Assembly (NCBI GenBank): GCA_951812625.1
Contig: CATOSP010000004.1
Coordinates: 186,001-250,000, forward strand
DNA: 64,000 bases
Direction of reading: 5' to 3'
Origin: an uncultured Dehalococcoidia bacterium
GTDB lineage: Bacteria > Chloroflexota > Dehalococcoidia > Lucifugimonadales > UBA3495
Under the pieces are notes generated by a model. That model saw only the letters and a program-made list of their open reading frames with translations. It had not been told where the DNA came from and ran no database searches. The translations under genes and the position numbers were made by a program. Positions 63,155 through 64,000 of the stretch are shown one piece after another (position 1 is the stretch's first letter; each line of letters starts with the position of its first letter).

Positions 63155-64000
63155 ATGCCCGACGTCATACCTAAAGCCTTCGCAACACTCACGGGCCGGT
63201 ACCGCAGCATCGCACTGCTGAGCATCTGCGGAGCGCTCAACAGCCTCGGCATGGGCACCATAGGTCCCGTGCTCCCCCTTTTCACCCAGCAGGAGTATCA
63301 CGTCAACGCGACCCAGGTCGGAATCGCCGTCGGCCTCTTCGGAGCAGGACGTCTATTTACGGGCGTCCCGGCCGGATACCTGGCCCAGCACTACGGACGC
63401 CGCCCAGTCCTGGCGCTGGGATCTGCGGTGACCCTCCTGGGGTCGGCCCTGGTGTCAATGTCCTTCAGCTTCTGGTGGCTCACCGGGTGGCGGTTCGTCT
63501 CCGGCCTGGGAGGAAACGTCTTCGCCACCGTCACCACCCTATACCTGCGCGACGAGTCAACGCCCGAGAGCATGGGCCGCATCCTGAGCACCCAGGAGAT
63601 GAGCATCCTTTCCGGGCAGGTCCTGGGGCCATTGCTGGGTGGCTACCTCGCCTCAGCCTTTGGACTGCGCATCCCTCTCTTCGCCCAGGCAGTCCTGATG
63701 GCGCTCAGCCTGCTCCTCGTCCTGACGGTGTTGCCTGAGTCCCGCTGGCGCGAGTCACAGTCCGCCCGTCCAGCGTCTCCCGCGTCACCCCCTGGGCGGG
63801 CTGGCCGTCCTGTCGAACGGCAGAGTGGATACCTGTGGAGGCTCATCTCCAGTCCCGCGTTCATCTTCGTCGGCCTGTTCGCCATTATCATAGTCGCCAA
63901 CCGCCAGGGCGCGCGCTTCAGCGTGATGCCCCTGTTCGGCAAGGCTAAGGGATTCGGGCCGGAACATCTGGGGTTGTGGCTCAGCTTGACCCACCTGCCG
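63155..64000 (+). CDS. Major facilitator superfamily transporter, 3' partial
   Basis: The ATG at 63155 opens a frame that runs off the window after 282 codons. The N-terminal six spans are visible: SIALLSICGALNSLGMGTIG, GIAVGLFGAGRLFTGVPAG, VLALGSAVTLLGSALVSM. The MFS motif GYLAQHYGRRPV lies between spans 2 and 3; VLGPLLGGYLA is like motif C. This group includes multidrug and sugar efflux proteins. A polar loop (SARPASPASPPGRAG) joins the two halves. Substrate unknown. Confidence 0.85.
   Translation, partial: MPDVIPKAFATLTGRYRSIALLSICGALNSLGMGTIGPVLPLFTQQEYHVNATQVGIAVGLFGAGRLFTGVPAGYLAQHYGRRPVLALGSAVTLLGSALVSMSFSFWWLTGWRFVSGLGGNVFATVTTLYLRDESTPESMGRILSTQEMSILSGQVLGPLLGGYLASAFGLRIPLFAQAVLMALSLLLVLTVLPESRWRESQSARPASPASPPGRAGRPVERQSGYLWRLISSPAFIFVGLFAIIIVANRQGARFSVMPLFGKAKGFGPEHLGLWLSLTHLP

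Overview
The window is a high-GC bacterial contig whose gene content points to a heterotrophic member of the Chloroflexota, probably near Dehalococcoidia/SAR202 (inference). The pointers are a peptide/opine-type substrate-binding lipoprotein with a long VKEV-repeat spacer, several CoA-transferase III genes, two LLM flavin monooxygenases, a thiolase-like/OB-fold pair, a P450 and amidohydrolases. There is no rRNA. The only tRNA-like sequence is the 5' half of a tRNA-Thr.

Layout. Positions 1-13.9 kb are metabolic and transport genes: a CoA-transferase (cut by the window edge), an LVIVD-repeat protein, a frameshifted amidohydrolase, a methyltransferase, a reverse-strand ABC importer (lipoprotein, two permeases) followed by a small thioredoxin-like [2Fe-2S] ferredoxin that lacks a standard start codon, a GNAT, a second CoA-transferase, a zinc-type dehydrogenase and an alpha-carbonic anhydrase. 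Positions 14-27.1 kb form a gene-poor accessory island. It has small unknown genes, a GIY-YIG nuclease, many strong hairpins and a compact reverse-strand operon: a DUF4258-like small protein, a DUF2283-GHKL ATPase fusion, two unknown proteins and a PAPS-reductase-like PP-loop protein. Next to it are a duplicated-domain protein, a zinc-ribbon protein, an IS5 element, a structured non-coding stretch, an HTH-like protein and a second transposase.

Positions 27.2-44.3 kb are again catabolic: gatC-like/amidase pair, LLM enzyme, membrane-anchored molybdopterin oxidoreductase, SDR, MidA-type methyltransferase, thiolase/OB-fold pair, HAD, a double-length CoA-transferase, a second LLM enzyme and a P450. 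Positions 44.3-61.1 kb are an insertion-sequence graveyard (ISAs1 three times, an IS701-like element, IS3, IS21, IS5, serine-recombinase debris). Intact genes survive inside it: a fatty-acid desaturase, a DEAD-box helicase, a transglutaminase-like protein and recN. The end holds small proteins, a tRNA-Thr half and the start of an MFS transporter.

The best candidate for an undescribed system is the 17.4-22.4 kb operon. Its overlapping genes join a toxin-antitoxin-like DUF4258/DUF2283 pair to a GHKL ATPase and a PAPS-reductase-like enzyme. This looks like a defence or nucleic-acid-modification cassette, with no DNA methylase in sight. All functional statements are read from sequence and memory of families; no search was run.
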